A stretch of 64,000 nucleotides of DNA. Source: Brevibacterium sp. 239c. Its GTDB lineage: Bacteria; Actinomycetota; Actinomycetes; Actinomycetales; Brevibacteriaceae. Of this stretch, positions 9,614 through 18,692 are shown in pieces. Position 1 is the first letter of the stretch. Each line of letters starts with the position of its first letter. Under the pieces are notes generated by a model that was not told the origin of the DNA, searched no databases, and saw only the letters and a program-made list of their open reading frames with translations. The translations under genes were made by a program, and so were the position numbers. Where the stretch lies: contig NZ_FXZH01000014.1 of the NCBI RefSeq assembly GCF_900169365.1, forward strand, positions 1-64,000. The letters run 5' to 3'.

Positions 9614-10496
9614 AACGCCGCCTGAGACCCTCCAGACAGGCCCGCAGGGTGCGAGTGACGGAGATTGCGGTGAGGCCGCTGGTTGCCGGGTTTTCCGGGC
9701 TCGGGGTCGACGAGATGGAGAACGCGAAGTCTCCTGCTTCTCCCGTCGCAGTGATCTCATGATGGGAATACTTCTGGCGGGGATCCGCACGGATCTCCAC
9801 ACACGTCCGGCGCAGTGCCGTCTCCATGAGTTCGTCGTCGGCGTCCGCATCAAATCCGAGCCCCCGTGTTGCCCAGGCAAGCGCCACGGTGATGTTGACG
9901 TTGGCGGGGAACTTCACAATCGCCTCGGCGGGGGAGCCGGTGAAGATCGTCGACGGCCCATCTTCGGGGGTCAGTTCCGTCAGCCGGCGAACTTCCTCGG
10001 CAGGCATCCAGGATTGGATCAGGCCGCCAGGAGCCTTCGACGTCGTGATGGAGACTGTCTCCAGGGCCTGCGCCTGGGCGGCTGCTTCGAGGACGTCGAG
10101 CCCGCCGATCGCCCCGTTCGTCACATGCAGGTCACCCGGCCCGGCCAGCAGTGAGCGCCTGGTCGGCCGATCGGCAAGGGCACCGACACTGGTGAGGACG
10201 AACGGAATGCCGGCATCCACCACGGCCGGACCATAAGTTTCAGCGGCTGGAACACCTGCACATTCGACCACAGCAGCGGGAGCGAGATCAGCCCAGCGCG
10301 GATCCTCGGGACTCTCAACCTGAATCAGATCGGCGCCCAGATCACGATGCTCGGCGTGCTTGTCGAGGTTCCGGACCAGGGCGGTCAGCCTCAGACGTCC
10401 GCTCGAGATCTCGGGGCTCAGCAGGCGCGAGACGTGTCGTCCGATCGCCCCGAACCCGATCATCGCCACCGTTGTCACTTCCGCCTCTGGTCTCAT
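9612..10496 (-). CDS. L-aspartate dehydrogenase (NadX/AspDH family)
   Basis: About 294 residues. It has an N-terminal NAD-binding Rossmann domain (MIGFGAIGRHVSRLL) and the C-terminal aspartate dehydrogenase domain with its typical signatures: GAIGGLDVLEAAA, FTGSPAEAIVKFPANVNITVALA, IRADP, and the histidine-containing YSHHEI followed by SSTPSPENPATSGLTA. The enzyme converts L-aspartate to iminoaspartate/oxaloacetate with NAD(P), feeding NAD or amino-acid metabolism. The start is taken at ATG 10496. The frame also allows a GTG at 10529. No nadA/nadC genes are adjacent. Confidence 0.85.
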   Translation of the reverse strand: MRPEAEVTTVAMIGFGAIGRHVSRLLSPEISSGRLRLTALVRNLDKHAEHRDLGADLIQVESPEDPRWADLAPAAVVECAGVPAAETYGPAVVDAGIPFVLTSVGALADRPTRRSLLAGPGDLHVTNGAIGGLDVLEAAAQAQALETVSITTSKAPGGLIQSWMPAEEVRRLTELTPEDGPSTIFTGSPAEAIVKFPANVNITVALAWATRGLGFDADADDELMETALRRTCVEIRADPRQKYSHHEITATGEAGDFAFSISSTPSPENPATSGLTAISVTRTLRACLEGLRRR

Positions 10497-10587
10497 GAGA
10501 TCAGGGTACACATCGCCATGGACATGCACTGTCAGTGCCTCGGGGTACCGTAAAGGTGTGGATGGGCGAGGCGAGGAAGGAGTATCG

Positions 10588-11214
10588 ATGACAGAGGCGA
10601 CTGCCGGCGATGGACCAACCGCTGACGATGCAGTGGTCGGCGACGATGGGATCGCCCGAACGCCGTGGGCCTACGGCAATCCGCTGCTGCTTGACTATTA
10701 CGACACCGAATGGGGCATGCCCGTCCATGACGAGTCCGGGATGTTCGAGAGACTGAGCCTCGAAGGCTTCCAAGCTGGATTGTCGTGGCTGACGATCCTG
10801 AAGAAGCGCGACCGCTTCCGCGAGGTATTCAGACACTTCGACGCCGAGGCGGTGGCGAAGTTCGGCGAGTCCGAGATCGAAGCCCTGCTCGACGATCCCG
10901 GAATCATCCGACACCGCGGCAAGATCGAAGCTTGCATCGGCAATGCCAAGGCAACATTGGCGATGCGCGATGACGGTGGCCTCGGCGATTTCATCTGGAG
11001 CTTCCAGCCTGAGACCACGCCGCGTCCCCACAGTCTGAGGGATGTGCCCACAACGAGCCCCGAGTCCCTGGCGCTGTCGAAAGCCCTGAAGAAGAAGGGA
11101 TTCCGGTTCGTGGGGCCGACCACCATGTACGCGCTCATGGAAGCGATCGGTATGGTTGACACGCACGTCCTCGGATCCCATCGCCGAGGTGCGTCCGGAA
11201 TCTGGAACGACTGA
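10588..11214 (+). CDS. tag: DNA-3-methyladenine glycosylase I family protein (Tag-like)
   Basis: 208 residues colinear with E. coli Tag: YYDTEWGMP, LEGFQAGLSWLTILKKR, the helix-hairpin region IIRHRGKIEACIGNA, FIWSF, and LSKALKKKGFRFVGPTT. It would remove 3-methyladenine from DNA. Oddly, three of the four zinc-snap residues of E. coli Tag are changed: Cys4 aligns with Thr, His17 with Tyr, and Cys179 with Ser. Only the final His (DTHVLGS) is kept. A zinc-free variant is the likely reading, with altered specificity possible. The start is ATG 10588, behind GAGGAAGGAG. The Nudix gene follows 21 bases later in the same direction, probably in one transcript. Confidence 0.82.
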   Translation: MTEATAGDGPTADDAVVGDDGIARTPWAYGNPLLLDYYDTEWGMPVHDESGMFERLSLEGFQAGLSWLTILKKRDRFREVFRHFDAEAVAKFGESEIEALLDDPGIIRHRGKIEACIGNAKATLAMRDDGGLGDFIWSFQPETTPRPHSLRDVPTTSPESLALSKALKKKGFRFVGPTTMYALMEAIGMVDTHVLGSHRRGASGIWND

Positions 11215-11235
11215 CGAAGCCGATGAAAGGCTGGA

Positions 11236-11679
11236 ATGAACGATATCCGAGTCAGTGCACTCGTCCTGCTGCACCCGTACGAACCGTTTCTGCTCATGGT
11301 GCGCAAGGAGGGGACATCGTCGTTCATGCTTCCTGGTGGCAAGCCTGAAGTCGGTGAGAGTGCCGAGGCGACGATCATCAGGGAGATCAGCGAGGAGCTC
11401 GGCCTCGTCCTGGAGGCCGACCACCTCTTCCCGCTGGGCACCTTCGCCGCAGATGCCGCCAATGAAGCTGATCATCAGGTGATCGGGGACGTGTTCTGCT
11501 ACGAAGGCCTGCCCGCTGAACTCAACGTCGATTGCATCAACCACCAGGCCGAAATCGCGGAGGCCGCGTGGTTTCCCTACGACCCGATGCCGGCAGACAC
11601 TTCTGAACGGCAGTTCGCTCCGCTGACTCGTCTGCAGGTCGTTCCCGCTCTTGCAGAACGAGGCCTGCTCACACGGTGA
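11236..11679 (+). CDS. Nudix hydrolase
   Basis: 147 residues with a complete Nudix box, GKPEVGESAEATIIREISEELGL (residues about 36-58). It hydrolyses a nucleoside diphosphate linked to another moiety, using divalent metal bound by the box glutamates. It lies directly behind the Tag-like glycosylase, which would fit a nucleotide-damage or sanitation pair, although the substrate cannot be read from the sequence. It ends about 20 bases before the convergent membrane-protein gene. Confidence 0.85.
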   Translation: MNDIRVSALVLLHPYEPFLLMVRKEGTSSFMLPGGKPEVGESAEATIIREISEELGLVLEADHLFPLGTFAADAANEADHQVIGDVFCYEGLPAELNVDCINHQAEIAEAAWFPYDPMPADTSERQFAPLTRLQVVPALAERGLLTR

Positions 11680-11696
11680 GGATATCGTGGTGAAGC

Positions 11697-12203
11697 TCAG
11701 ACACCTCGGCGTTGGAACGCCAATTCGAGGACGAACAGGTGGACGGCATGTCCCAGCACCAGGCCGGATATGAGGAAGCCGAGGACGATGCTGAAGACAC
11801 CGAAGTCCGTATAGGGTGGAGGGTCAACGTATCCGGGGGACTGCAAGAGCGTGGAAGCGACCAGGATCGACCCCACCAGTATCGCGATCAGACCACTCGT
11901 CGACAGTTTTCCCGCCGCGGCGAGAGCCAGCAGCAGTGCTGTCAGGAGGACGACCAGCAACGCCATCAGGTCGTAGCCGGGTCCAAGCCGAGCTACCTCC
12001 TGCCATAGGTTTCTATAGTTGATCGAGCTGCCAGATTCCGATTCGTAGTAGGGGAAGAATGTCAGTGAGATGACCAGCAGGCACAGCGGTCCGTAGAAGC
12101 GAGCGTAGAGAGCATTGGTTCGCGTGATCCGTGAGTTGAGGAGTTCGGTTCGGATCATCTGCTCTGGAAGAGTCATGCGTTGTCTGTCCTTACTGTCGGT
12201 CAT
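11697..12203 (-). CDS. Hypothetical four-helix membrane protein
   Basis: 168 residues with four predicted membrane segments (around residues 35-55, 78-98, 102-120, 132-160). A charged N-terminus is followed by LCLLVISLTFFPYY, and after a loop come paired hydrophobic helices. No family is recognised. Its start overlaps the end of the upstream secreted-protein gene by 14 bases, so the two are probably translationally coupled and work together at the membrane. Confidence 0.7.
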   Translation of the reverse strand: MTDSKDRQRMTLPEQMIRTELLNSRITRTNALYARFYGPLCLLVISLTFFPYYESESGSSINYRNLWQEVARLGPGYDLMALLVVLLTALLLALAAAGKLSTSGLIAILVGSILVASTLLQSPGYVDPPPYTDFGVFSIVLGFLISGLVLGHAVHLFVLELAFQRRGV

Positions 12204-12837
12204 CGGTCGCCGATTTCTGGGTCCTTCGTGCCACGACTCCTGTCGCCGCTGAGGTGAAGATGAGGGTGAGTAGGCTCAGGCCGACGCCGACGACCGAGAG
12301 GCCCGGACTCGGCGAGACGTGAAGTCCGTTTCTGGCGAAAGGTCCGATGCTTCCCATCCGGGTCGTGGCTCCGCCGGTGCCAGCACCGGTATCGGCGCCG
12401 CTGGCGGGGATGACGGGCAGGACCGAGAACGATTCACTCAGGTACTCCTCGTCCATGCTCTGCTCCGACGTGACCTCCGCCTGGTAGCCGCCCACATAGG
12501 TGTTGATCGGTCTGCCAGGTGAACCGCCTATTGCAAACGCGACGGTTCCATCTGCGCGAGCTCGTCTTCGGTCGTGGATGGCTTCGACTCCCGGCGGTGT
12601 GGAGACGATGTCGAGTTGGACCTCCTCACCTGGCAGGAAACCTGTGGCCGTGATGGTCACGGCGTCGTTGTCGGTGATGAAATCGGTGGTGGCAACGGCC
12701 CGCGGACGAATGTCGACGACCGTCGGCACACCGTCTGCGTATTCGTCTGCCACGGCGGGGCCAGGCAGCAAAGTGGTTCCCAGAATGCAGGCGGCGGCTG
12801 TCACAGCCAAGGGTGTCCGCCATCTCGATGCGCGCAT
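12190..12837 (-). CDS. Hypothetical secreted, membrane-anchored protein
   Basis: 215 residues. It has an N-terminal signal peptide (RWRTPLAVTAAACILG followed by PGPAVADEY), an extracellular beta-rich domain of about 120 residues that resembles immunoglobulin-like or filamin-type repeats (TDFITDNDAVTITATGFLPGEEVQLD), and a C-terminal membrane helix with a positive tail (TGVVARRTQKS). This looks like a surface protein held in the membrane. The start is ATG 12837, behind GGAG. The upstream extension is rejected because it delays the signal peptide. It overlaps the downstream membrane-protein gene. Confidence 0.72.
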   Translation of the reverse strand: MRASRWRTPLAVTAAACILGTTLLPGPAVADEYADGVPTVVDIRPRAVATTDFITDNDAVTITATGFLPGEEVQLDIVSTPPGVEAIHDRRRARADGTVAFAIGGSPGRPINTYVGGYQAEVTSEQSMDEEYLSESFSVLPVIPASGADTGAGTGGATTRMGSIGPFARNGLHVSPSPGLSVVGVGLSLLTLIFTSAATGVVARRTQKSATDDRQ

Positions 12838-13151
12838 AAGTATTCTCCAAACGAATGTTGAATGCGAATGTTTATGTGTCATTGGGTGCTGTTTGAATTC
12901 GTCCGCGGGCAGTGAAACGGATCATCGCCTCGGGAATAGAGAACTGTGGTGACAATCGACCATAATGTCTTCGCGGAATAGTCGCGGTGCTGATTGAGCT
13001 ATTGCTGAGAAAACTACAGTTCGACGATTGCAGGAGACAAGGAAAGGACAAGACTCACGAGTGATGCCCGCGAAGAACCACACGACAATATGGTTTTAGA
13101 GGGCGTGTCTGGTGAGGACTCTCCGGTGGCGGACGCGACCAAATCGGCGGG
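12838..13151. other. Intergenic stretch, 314 bases
   Basis: This contains the promoter region of the minus-strand secreted-protein gene and the end of the WYL regulator transcript. A plus-strand 11-codon frame (13064-13099) behind an AAGGAAAGGA sequence is visible, but nothing connects it to a downstream gene. I see no hairpin or regulator site worth naming. Confidence 0.4.
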
Positions 13152-14219
13152 CTACTTGGAGGCCGGAGACCCAGTCGCAGCCGACTCTGCCTGCGTGGTC
13201 GCTCGCTGCAGCCGATTCGACAGTGCACGGAGTTCCGCGTTGAGCTCCGGCGAGTCTTCGACGACGAACTCGGCGTCCAACCTGGCCAGTGTCAAAGCCA
13301 TGGTGCTGACTGTCTCTGCTCCGATCATCACCGTCGAGCGCTGCTCATCGAGAGCTTCGACAGTGCCCTCGGCAGGCATCAGCATCTTCATGACCTCGGC
13401 TGCTGCGGCGTGCACGGTGACGGTGGCTTCGTGTTTCCACCTGCTGGCCGTCACATTGCGCTCGACGTAAGCGCCGATCTCCTGTGCCGGCAGATCACGA
13501 GGTTCGAAGCGTCGACCCCCAGGGATTTTAGGGACGATGTGCTCGACCCGGAAGATGGCCCAGGCTTCTTCCGTGGGGTCAAAAGTGAGGAGAAACCAGC
13601 GATGCTGATGGTTGACCAGCCGGTAGGGTTCCACCTCGAACTCACTGCGGTGTCCCTGACTTGAGAGCGTGTCTCTTTGATCTGCCGAGGTGCTGGTCTC
13701 GCCTTGATCTGCAGAGGCCCCGGCCTCGGGTCGGTAGGTGAATCTGAACCGCTGGTGTCCGTGACAGTATTCGATGATCAGTGTCAGCAGATTCGGGTCG
13801 ACGAGCGGCATCGGATGGTTGCTGGCAAGCGGGACAGTGAAATGGGCCAGGTTCTTCACCCGATTGCGCACACTAGCGGGCAATATCTGCTCGAGCTTCG
13901 CCAGCGCCTGTGCAGAGGTCTCTTCCATTCCACCGATGATGCAGCTCAGTCCGGAGTGCAATCCTACGGCCACGGCAACGGCTTCGTCGGGGTTGAGCAG
14001 CAACGGTGGCACAGCCGAGCCACCGGATCCCATCCGGTATCCACCCTCGCCTCCACGGGTCCCCTCAACGGGATAGCCGAGGTCACGCAGAGTGCCGATA
14101 TCGTTGCGCACCGTGCGTGAGCTGACGTTGAGACGGTCGGCCAATTCCGTGCCTGACCATGTTCGGGGAACCGTCAGCAATGACAGTAGACCGAGTAGCC
14201 GCGCTGCTGTTTGTGACAT
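13152..14219 (-). CDS. WYL-domain transcriptional regulator (DeoR-type HTH)
   Basis: About 355 residues: an N-terminal winged helix (residues 1-60; WSGTELADRLNVSSRTVRNDIGTLRDLGYPVEGTRGGEGGYR), a linker, a WYL domain centred on EVEPYRLVNHQHRWFLLTFD, and a C-terminal WCX region. WYL proteins bind nucleic acids or nucleotides, and some control defence systems or DNA-damage responses. A Ser/Asp/Gln-rich insert (ADQGETSTSADQRDTL) in front of the WYL core is unusual. The start is ATG 14219; the upstream extension is not protein-like. It is divergent from the transposase-derived gene with about 130 bases between them. Confidence 0.85.
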   Translation of the reverse strand: MSQTAARLLGLLSLLTVPRTWSGTELADRLNVSSRTVRNDIGTLRDLGYPVEGTRGGEGGYRMGSGGSAVPPLLLNPDEAVAVAVGLHSGLSCIIGGMEETSAQALAKLEQILPASVRNRVKNLAHFTVPLASNHPMPLVDPNLLTLIIEYCHGHQRFRFTYRPEAGASADQGETSTSADQRDTLSSQGHRSEFEVEPYRLVNHQHRWFLLTFDPTEEAWAIFRVEHIVPKIPGGRRFEPRDLPAQEIGAYVERNVTASRWKHEATVTVHAAAAEVMKMLMPAEGTVEALDEQRSTVMIGAETVSTMALTLARLDAEFVVEDSPELNAELRALSNRLQRATTQAESAATGSPASK

Positions 14220-14346
14220 TTTCCGTTGTCTTCCTTGCTTTAGGAAGACCTCCTGCCTAATCAAACAATAGCATCGGTGTTCTGAATTCGTAATGCGCTG
14301 CATGCGGCAATGGGGCCGTGAGGAAAATGGAGGAATTGAGGAATTC

Positions 14347-15564
14347 ATGCACACGCAATTAGCTCCCCATCGTGATTCGAGGAGACAACGCGGGATGATC
14401 GTCAACGATTATCGTGATCGTTACACTTCAGCCCGAAAGCAGGACAAGAGCGGGATTCTCGACGAGATCGTCGTGAAGACAGGATGGTCACGCGACCACG
14501 TCCGCCGACTCTTGGCCCAATCGGCACGAGGGCAGGAGTCGCCCCAGACTCGAGCTGGCCGGCCGCGCCGCAGAGAGGGGAAATACTCCGACGAGGCCAA
14601 GGTCGCGTTGGAACAGGTCTGGGACTGGTCGGGCAGGCAGAGTGGAAAGTACCTTGCTGCTGCCATGCCTGTGATGCTCGATGCTTTGGAGCGTCACGAT
14701 TCCCTGCCCACTGGGGAAGGCGGATATGGTCGGGGAGTGCGGGAAGAGCTGCTGTCAGTCAGCCCCGCTTCGATCGACAGGTATCTGCGATGCGCCCGGT
14801 CGTGTGATTTCGCGTCCCGCAATGTGTCGACGAGGCGCTCGCATTTGCCCAGTGCGGAGTTCCTCAAATTCGCCGGCGGAGACAACGAGGCTGAACCGGG
14901 CTTCTTCATGGTCGATACCGTCGCCCACACGGGGGCAACCGCGGGCGGGGACTGCGTGTTCACTCTCAACGCGACATGCCTGCACACTGGGTGGGTGTTC
15001 ACTCGGAGCCTTTCGGACAATGCTCCGGACCGCGTCGCCGACATTCTGCAGTGGTCTCTTGACGAGATCACAGGCATTCCCTTCTGGGTCAATGCTGTTG
15101 AGTTGAGCAATGCTTGCGATGGAGTCCATCAGGCGGTTGCCTTATGGGCGCAAGCGCTCGATATCCACTACAGTCCCGTACCCAAGGATCATCGGCGAGA
15201 TCGACTGCCAGAGGCCTCAGAACATCAGCACCTGGTCCACGAGTACGGGTTTGTCAATCACTATGACACCGAGGAAGAGCGATGGGTGCTCAACCATCTG
15301 TGGAGGGCGGTCAATGATCGACTGAACTTCTTCACCCCGATCAGGAAGCCGGTCGCCTGGGTCAGGGACGCGACCGGTCATCGCAAACGGATCTACGACG
15401 ATCCGGCCACGCCGTTGCGCCGCCTGAGTGAGGCCGGCGTGATGTCGCCCGTTCAGGAAGCCGAACTCATCACATACCGCAACAGCCTCGACCCGGCGAA
15501 GCTCGCGGCAGACATCAGCAGATGGCAGAAAAGGCTGATCGAGATCACCACGTCGACGAGGTGA
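14347..15564 (+). CDS. Transposase-derived protein with integrase core and altered DDE triad
   Basis: 405 residues, full length for the transposase type that carries a HTH (GWSRDHVRRLLAQ), a region GKYLAAAMPVMLDALERH, and an RNase H-like integrase core. The first acidic residue is present (FMVDTVAHTG, D190). Where relatives have DSDNGSEF, this protein reads ELSNACDG. The KNDQAHVEQKN stretch is replaced by a loosely similar HRRDRLPEASEHQ. The C-terminal LNFFTPIRKP and YDDPATPLRRL motifs remain. No terminal inverted repeats were seen. It is either a domesticated DNA-binding protein or a decayed but still open transposase. GAGGAATT precedes ATG 14347; an earlier in-frame start at 14293 lacks a ribosome site. 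It is divergent from the WYL regulator. Confidence 0.7.
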   Translation: MHTQLAPHRDSRRQRGMIVNDYRDRYTSARKQDKSGILDEIVVKTGWSRDHVRRLLAQSARGQESPQTRAGRPRRREGKYSDEAKVALEQVWDWSGRQSGKYLAAAMPVMLDALERHDSLPTGEGGYGRGVREELLSVSPASIDRYLRCARSCDFASRNVSTRRSHLPSAEFLKFAGGDNEAEPGFFMVDTVAHTGATAGGDCVFTLNATCLHTGWVFTRSLSDNAPDRVADILQWSLDEITGIPFWVNAVELSNACDGVHQAVALWAQALDIHYSPVPKDHRRDRLPEASEHQHLVHEYGFVNHYDTEEERWVLNHLWRAVNDRLNFFTPIRKPVAWVRDATGHRKRIYDDPATPLRRLSEAGVMSPVQEAELITYRNSLDPAKLAADISRWQKRLIEITTSTR

Positions 15565-16001
15565 ATTGATTGTCGAAGGTGGCCTCAAATCCGCAGGCAA
15601 AGCTTCCCATCTTAGCAGGAGACCCTGCCGCGAAACCACCCTTCGGTGCATCTTTGAAGCAAGTCGTTATTGGGGGATTACATTCTCGTTACTTCCAGGT
15701 ACAGTAAAGACCGATTGTGATCTGACGAACTCCGAAATCTGGCACAACGATACGTGCAGATCCGAGCTTGAAGCGTACCCGCGTGAGCAAGGCGCGGACT
15801 TTTGGTTGGGATTGAACGGGGTGAAGAGGAGCACCATCGCTGAGGATGTCGGTGTGCAACCAGGCTATCCTCGGGCACCGGGCGGACCGGTTGTCAGAAG
15901 AGCGTCTTGGGAGATGGCTATGGAATTGCGTGCACTGATGGAGGAGAGCGACTGGTGAGGGCGATTGGAAGTCCGGGGCGGCGCGCCATTCGAGAAAACT
16001 C
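15565..16001. other. Stretch of lower GC content without a firm gene
   Basis: An open frame of 130 codons (15566-15958) is present, but its N-terminal half is not protein-like and it has no ribosome site. The C-terminal half (from about 15709, including YPREQGADFWLGLNGV and RRASWEMAMELRALMEE) looks more natural and could be a fragment of a former gene. I cannot name a family. Confidence 0.35.
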
Positions 16002-16226
16002 ATGATCCAAGCTGTTGCCATTGCCATGATCGCCTATGCGGGAGTGGCCGTGTTCATCATCATCCTGCTGCTGTCCAAGGCCGATTATGGGCGATCCTGG
16101 CGCGATCGTCGAGATGCAGCGCGCATGGGATTCTTCGTCCCGGTCTGGCCGCTGTTGGTTCTGTATCTGCTCTTCCGGGCAGTTTTGCGCATGTGGCACA
16201 TGGCCGAGTGGGGCCAGGTGCGCTGA
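16002..16226 (+). CDS. Small membrane protein
   Basis: 74 residues with two hydrophobic helices (IAMIAYAGVAVFIIILLL and FVPVWPLLVLYLLFRAVLR) separated by a charged loop (SKADYGRSWRDRRDAAR). It looks like a two-pass inner-membrane protein with both ends on one side. No family is recognised and there is no clear ribosome site. The natural helix pattern is the main argument that the gene is real. Confidence 0.5.
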   Translation: MIQAVAIAMIAYAGVAVFIIILLLSKADYGRSWRDRRDAARMGFFVPVWPLLVLYLLFRAVLRMWHMAEWGQVR

Positions 16227-16363
16227 GGGCGGCGTGCCCGATTCAGAGATCGAGAAACGATGTGGGTCCCATGCGGTCAGCAGGGTGCTGGCCAGCGACC
16301 TGTCGATAACGGGTTGTACCTAGAACTGTATGCGTGTGAACGACGGGTTTTCGGCAGTCGACC

Positions 16364-17092
16364 TCAGGCGTCCTTGTCCAGAGCGCTGAAGTCCTCGACC
16401 CTGTGCGGGGTGCCGGCAATGAGCATCTCATCATCGGCATAGAGCGTTACGTCCTGATCCGCGAAGTCCCAATGCTCATCGCCGTTGCGTCGGAATGCCA
16501 CAACTGTCACACCGTGCTTGCCGCGCAGGTCGAATGAACCTAAGGCCGAGTCGGAGAAGCGGGTCGGAGGAGTGGTGCGAGCCAGGACGAAGTCTTCGCT
16601 GATCGGCAGGAAATCCGACATGTGTCCGCGAATCAGATGGGCAAGGCGTCGGCCCATGTCGTTCTCCGGCCGGATCACGTTTTCGATGCCGAGCTGGTCG
16701 AGGATCTCCGCATGCGTCTGGCTGATCGCTTTGGCCCAGATATGTCGGTTTCCGATCTTCAGGATCTTCGAAGCCGTGAGAATGCTGGCCTCCAGGTCGC
16801 TGCCGATGGCAATTACGACGCGGCTGACTTCGTCGATTCCCAACTGACGCAGAACAGTCTCATCGGTGGAGTCGGCCCGCGATACGAAGGCCAGAGTCTC
16901 GGAGTACTGAGCCACGACGGCTTCGTCGATATCGACACCGATGACGTCGACATCGTGAGCGGCGAGTTCAGCGGCCAGCGATCCGCCGAAGCGTCCTAGC
17001 CCGATGACGGCGACGGCGTCATGGTGTGCCATCGGGGTGGGATCACCCAGGAAGAACGCAGCCGGCCTCGTCCGCCAGGATTTCGTATTCAT
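16364..17092 (-). CDS. Potassium channel regulatory subunit, KtrA/TrkA type
   Basis: 242 residues: an N-terminal RCK/TrkA-N Rossmann domain (VAVIGLGRFGGSLAAELA, with the acidic strand end VIGVDIDE) and a C-terminal TrkA-C domain (SALGSFDLRGKHGVTVVAFRR). This soluble ring-forming subunit binds nucleotides and gates the KtrB channel on the inner face of the membrane. AGGAAGG before ATG 17092 supports that start (MNTKSW) over the longer frame. It lies 56 bases behind the ktrB-like gene, in the same transcript. Confidence 0.88.
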   Translation of the reverse strand: MNTKSWRTRPAAFFLGDPTPMAHHDAVAVIGLGRFGGSLAAELAAHDVDVIGVDIDEAVVAQYSETLAFVSRADSTDETVLRQLGIDEVSRVVIAIGSDLEASILTASKILKIGNRHIWAKAISQTHAEILDQLGIENVIRPENDMGRRLAHLIRGHMSDFLPISEDFVLARTTPPTRFSDSALGSFDLRGKHGVTVVAFRRNGDEHWDFADQDVTLYADDEMLIAGTPHRVEDFSALDKDA

Positions 17093-17148
17093 ATCAGTGT
17101 CCTTCCTCTTATTCGTGGATTCAGGTGGGCCATCGTCGACGGCATGCC

Positions 17149-18489
17149 TCAACCGATCAGGGGCCGTTCGACGGGAAGTTCGTAGCGAATGGTCCTGGCC
17201 CGCAGTGCCAGCGCCGAGGCGACTGTGACGGGGCCGAGCCGCCCGAGGATCATGGCTGCAATGAGCACCACTTGGCTCAGTCCCGGAAGGCCAGAGGTGA
17301 TGCCGGTCGTCAGGCCAACGTTCGCGAAGGCGGAGATGACTTCGAAGAGAATCCGGTCCAGGCCGAGGTCAGGGGCCTCAAGCATCAACAGTGTCGTCGA
17401 CAAAGCCACCAAGCTCAGAGCCAGGACGATCACGGTCACCGCCTGCCGATGCGCCGACCCTGCCACGCGCCTTCCGAGGAGGTTCGCTCTCGTCCCGCCG
17501 GTGACTTCTGCCCAGGTCATTGCCAACAGCACCATCACTGTCGTGATCTTCACACCGCCGGCTGTGCCCGCGGGTCCACCGCCGATGAACATGAGAATGT
17601 CCATGCTGAACCAGGTGGCCGAATGCAGCTGTGAGATGTCGACGGAGCTGAAACCTGCTGTGCGCGCCGTCGTCGATTGGAACGCCGCAGTCTGCAGCTT
17701 GCCCCACCAATCCAGGTGACCAAGAGTACCGGGATTGTTCCACTCGACGGCGGCGATGAACGCTGCGCCGCCGATCAGCAGTACAGGGGTGACGACGATG
17801 ACGGCCCGTGTCGTCATGGACCATCGCAGCGGGGTTCTGTAGTGCCGGAAGAGTTCGATGAGCACCGGATAGCCAAGGCCGCCGAGGATGATCCCCGCCG
17901 CGATCGGACTCCACACGAAGGGATCGGTGGCGTAGGAGATGAGGCTGTCCGAGTTCAGGCCGAAGCCGGCATTGTTGAATGCGGAGACGGCGTGGAACGC
18001 CGCGTCCCACAGTGCTGCGCCCGCGGGCTGGTCGTAGTGGAGCCAGAAGCGCAGGAACAGCGCCGAGGTGATCGCGAGTTCCGTGGCCACAGTGAGGCCG
18101 ATGATCCGCAGCACCATCGGTCGGATTCCGCCGATGTGCGAGCTTTTCGCCTCTGCCGCGACCGACTCTCGGAGGCGAAGTCCGACCTTCCCGGCCACGA
18201 GCATGGCCAGCAGTGTCGTGAGCAGAAGGATTCCCAGCCCGCCGGCTTGGATGAGTCCGAGGATCACCGCTTGGCCGAAGAAGGTGAAGTCGCTGCCGGC
18301 TGAAAGCACTTCCAGCCCGGTCACACTGATCGCCGAGGTGGAGGTGAAGAGTGAGGACAGAAGTGAAATGCCGCCGGGGGCCGTGGTGGCCGCCGGTGTC
18401 ATCAGCAGTCCGGTGCCGATGACCAGAGCCACGAGGTAGGTGATGACCACACGGTCGATGGCGTTGCGATGAGGATTGTGCACAGTCAT
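17149..18489 (-). CDS. Potassium uptake channel subunit, KtrB/TrkH type
   Basis: 446 residues with the four-fold M1-P-M2 architecture. The four selectivity-filter loops can be read: STSAISVTGLEV, AFNNAGFGLN, STTARTAGFSS and AFANVGLTTG, each with its conserved glycine. The flexible gating region between the third and fourth repeats contains MFIGGGPAGTAGGVKITT, typical of this family. It takes up potassium together with the KtrA-type subunit encoded next to it. The start is ATG 18489 (MTVHNPHRN), from which the first helix begins after about ten residues. Confidence 0.9.
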   Translation of the reverse strand: MTVHNPHRNAIDRVVITYLVALVIGTGLLMTPAATTAPGGISLLSSLFTSTSAISVTGLEVLSAGSDFTFFGQAVILGLIQAGGLGILLLTTLLAMLVAGKVGLRLRESVAAEAKSSHIGGIRPMVLRIIGLTVATELAITSALFLRFWLHYDQPAGAALWDAAFHAVSAFNNAGFGLNSDSLISYATDPFVWSPIAAGIILGGLGYPVLIELFRHYRTPLRWSMTTRAVIVVTPVLLIGGAAFIAAVEWNNPGTLGHLDWWGKLQTAAFQSTTARTAGFSSVDISQLHSATWFSMDILMFIGGGPAGTAGGVKITTVMVLLAMTWAEVTGGTRANLLGRRVAGSAHRQAVTVIVLALSLVALSTTLLMLEAPDLGLDRILFEVISAFANVGLTTGITSGLPGLSQVVLIAAMILGRLGPVTVASALALRARTIRYELPVERPLIG

Positions 18490-18692
18490 CGAACCTAGAT
18501 GCAGCTCGTCAGGATGACGTCCACTTTCGTGACCATAGTCCAACAGTACCTCCGCACGACCGCCGTGGAGGGGCCTTGAATTGGGAGTACTCTGGGGCGG
18601 CATGGCGGGCCTGAGTGAAGGCTGTGAACGACTACGATGTTCAACGTAGTGCAGAGTCCCCAGCAGGTCGTCTCCGCGGCCAGGAGAATGTC

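Noticed and set aside
13064-13099. Eleven-codon frame behind an AAGGAAAGGA sequence, as a possible leader peptide
   Set aside because: No gene follows in the same direction and no attenuator-like hairpin is present.
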